This document shows positions 63,149-64,000 of a stretch of DNA of 64,000 nt, piece by piece. The notes under the pieces are model-generated. The model made no database searches and was not told the DNA's origin. It saw only the letters and a program-made list of their open reading frames with translations. The stretch is taken from assembly GCA_030674155.1 (NCBI GenBank), contig CM060324.1, forward strand, positions 59,941,780-60,005,779, in the 5' to 3' direction. Within the stretch, counting starts at the first letter, position 1; the number at the start of each line of letters is the position of its first letter. Source of the stretch: Stramonita haemastoma (Eukaryota > Mollusca > Gastropoda > Neogastropoda > Muricidae). The position numbers and the translations under genes are program-made.

Positions 63149-63267
63149 AGCAGCCAAGATGCCGGCGGGTTGTGTGGTTGCTCCCTCCATCATCCCCCTG
63201 AGACCTCCACTGCCAGGTCAGCACAAGTCCATCATCAGCTCCAACATCAAGATTGAGCTGTGGACAG
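63149..63267 (+). CDS. first coding exon of an unidentified gene (partial)
   Basis: Acceptor cctttcag at 63148, ATG at 63159, donor GACAG|GTCAGT. Encodes 37 residues: MPAGCVVAPSIIPLRPPLPG then QHKSIISSNIKIELWTG, phase 1 out. High GC, sensible codons and good splice signals support a real exon. I do not recognise the family. A non-coding first exon in the TTC27 bidirectional promoter (possible donor AGAG|GTGGGA at 61401) is inferred. Remaining exons are beyond the window. Confidence 0.65.
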
Positions 63268-63324
63268 GTCAGTCACTTCACACTGCTGGTGTTCAATGCT
63301 TTCTCTGTGATTTTATTTATTTAT

Positions 63325-63625
63325 TTTTATTTTATTTATTCTTTTATATCAAGGATAATGGAATAAGCAAACATATGCCTTTTTACATCTAGTCCCCGTG
63401 TGTATGCAGTTTTGTAAATGTCTTCTGTTCCCACCGGCACACGATGGCCTGCTCTAACGAAAAGCGGAACAGGATTTAGTTATAGTCTCATCCTAAAGAC
63501 TTTTGGGGGGAATGGAGTCAGTACTGATTTTAACTCCAGAGGAAAAATCCCCTCGATCGGGAATTAAACCTGGGTCGTCAAATTGCAAGCGCAATGTTCT
63601 GACCACTAGGCTATATCCCGCCCTA
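63325..63625 (-). mobile_element. SINE-A, near full length
   Basis: ttcttttatatcaaggataa through a head complement aatgttctgaccactaggct, in the intron after the unidentified gene's exon. Confidence 0.83.
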
Positions 63626-63859
63626 ATCAGAAACTGTGGTGTTGGACAATGTAACAATGATCAAGGGATCCAGTTTGGCATGGGTTGACAAGATTGCTAG
63701 AAGTCATTGTCCAGAATGGGGGACAACATGCATGTGGGGGAACTCTGCAGCCAGCCAAATGTTGAGGTGACTACTGTCAAGACAGTTCATTTGCTTTTAG
63801 TCATCCTAACGTGGAAAGAATCTACAGAAAGGAGAGGGAAAGTGGGGGGGGTGAGCCTA

Positions 63860-64000
63860 GTGTTTTAAGCATAGAGCTCATGATCTATAGGCACATGTTG
63901 GAGCCACTGCTAGGACACCTATTCGAAGGGATTTTCCCCTAGAGTTAGCAGGAGTACTGACTTCACTCCCTGAAAGTCCTTCAGATCAGACTCTGAACCA
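63860..64000 (+). mobile_element. SINE-A, degraded 5' part, cut by window end
   Basis: gttttaagcatagagctcat head-like segment, then ttcccctagagttagcagga and ccttcagatcagactctgaa. Confidence 0.6.

Overview
This is a eukaryotic (animal) nuclear genome window, intron- and repeat-dominated, with about 4 kb of recognisable coding sequence in 64 kb. Every coding exon is bounded by GT/AG splice sites, the introns are packed with (CA)n/(GT)n microsatellites, minisatellites, tRNA-derived SINEs, MITEs and LINE fragments, and nothing bacterial is present. The protein-level similarity (animal FSIP1 and TTC27) and the SINE/LINE flavour suggest a lophotrochozoan, most likely a gastropod mollusc; the species-level guess is inference only.

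Layout. (1) 1977-13796, plus strand: the 3' eight exons of an FSIP1 (fibrous sheath-interacting protein 1) homolog. Its 5' exons lie left of the window and its 3' UTR may reach about 18.14 kb. (2) 19497-61131, minus strand: a complete 24-exon TTC27 (tetratricopeptide repeat protein 27) homolog, about 837 residues, from start codon to stop codon. FSIP1 and TTC27 are convergent, with candidate poly(A) signals only about 220 bp apart. (3) 61132-61450: a TATA-less, CCAAT/ETS/CRE-bearing intergenic segment that looks like a bidirectional promoter. (4) 63149-63267, plus strand: an exon with a start codon (37 residues) of a gene I cannot identify, which continues past the right edge. Its non-coding first exon probably lies near 61.3-61.4 kb.

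Two patterns stand out. First, conserved coding reading frames are broken by single-base indels, mostly in short C or G runs, in both genes (three sites in FSIP1, five in TTC27), while the rest of each protein is well conserved. This points to consensus sequencing errors more than to pseudogenes, and any automatic annotation of these genes will be wrong there. Second, many minisatellites begin exactly at an exon boundary and their unit contains the splice acceptor or donor (FSIP1 exons starting 3865 and 11813 and ending 5501; TTC27 exons 9, 11, 15 and 20). Real splice sites are therefore preceded or followed by arrays of near-identical decoys. I did not see a defence system, CRISPR, virus or operon-like novelty; the splice-site-seeded arrays are the most unusual structure here.

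Mobile DNA: at least four tRNA-derived SINE families (called A, B, C and D here), an MITE family with 4-bp target duplications (three copies), several TTAA-flanked MITEs, 3' ends of one LINE family (one copy inserted inside a minisatellite), a decayed RTE-like LINE, a perfect 150-bp inverted repeat inside a TTC27 intron, and a 108-bp near-perfect palindrome upstream of the third gene.
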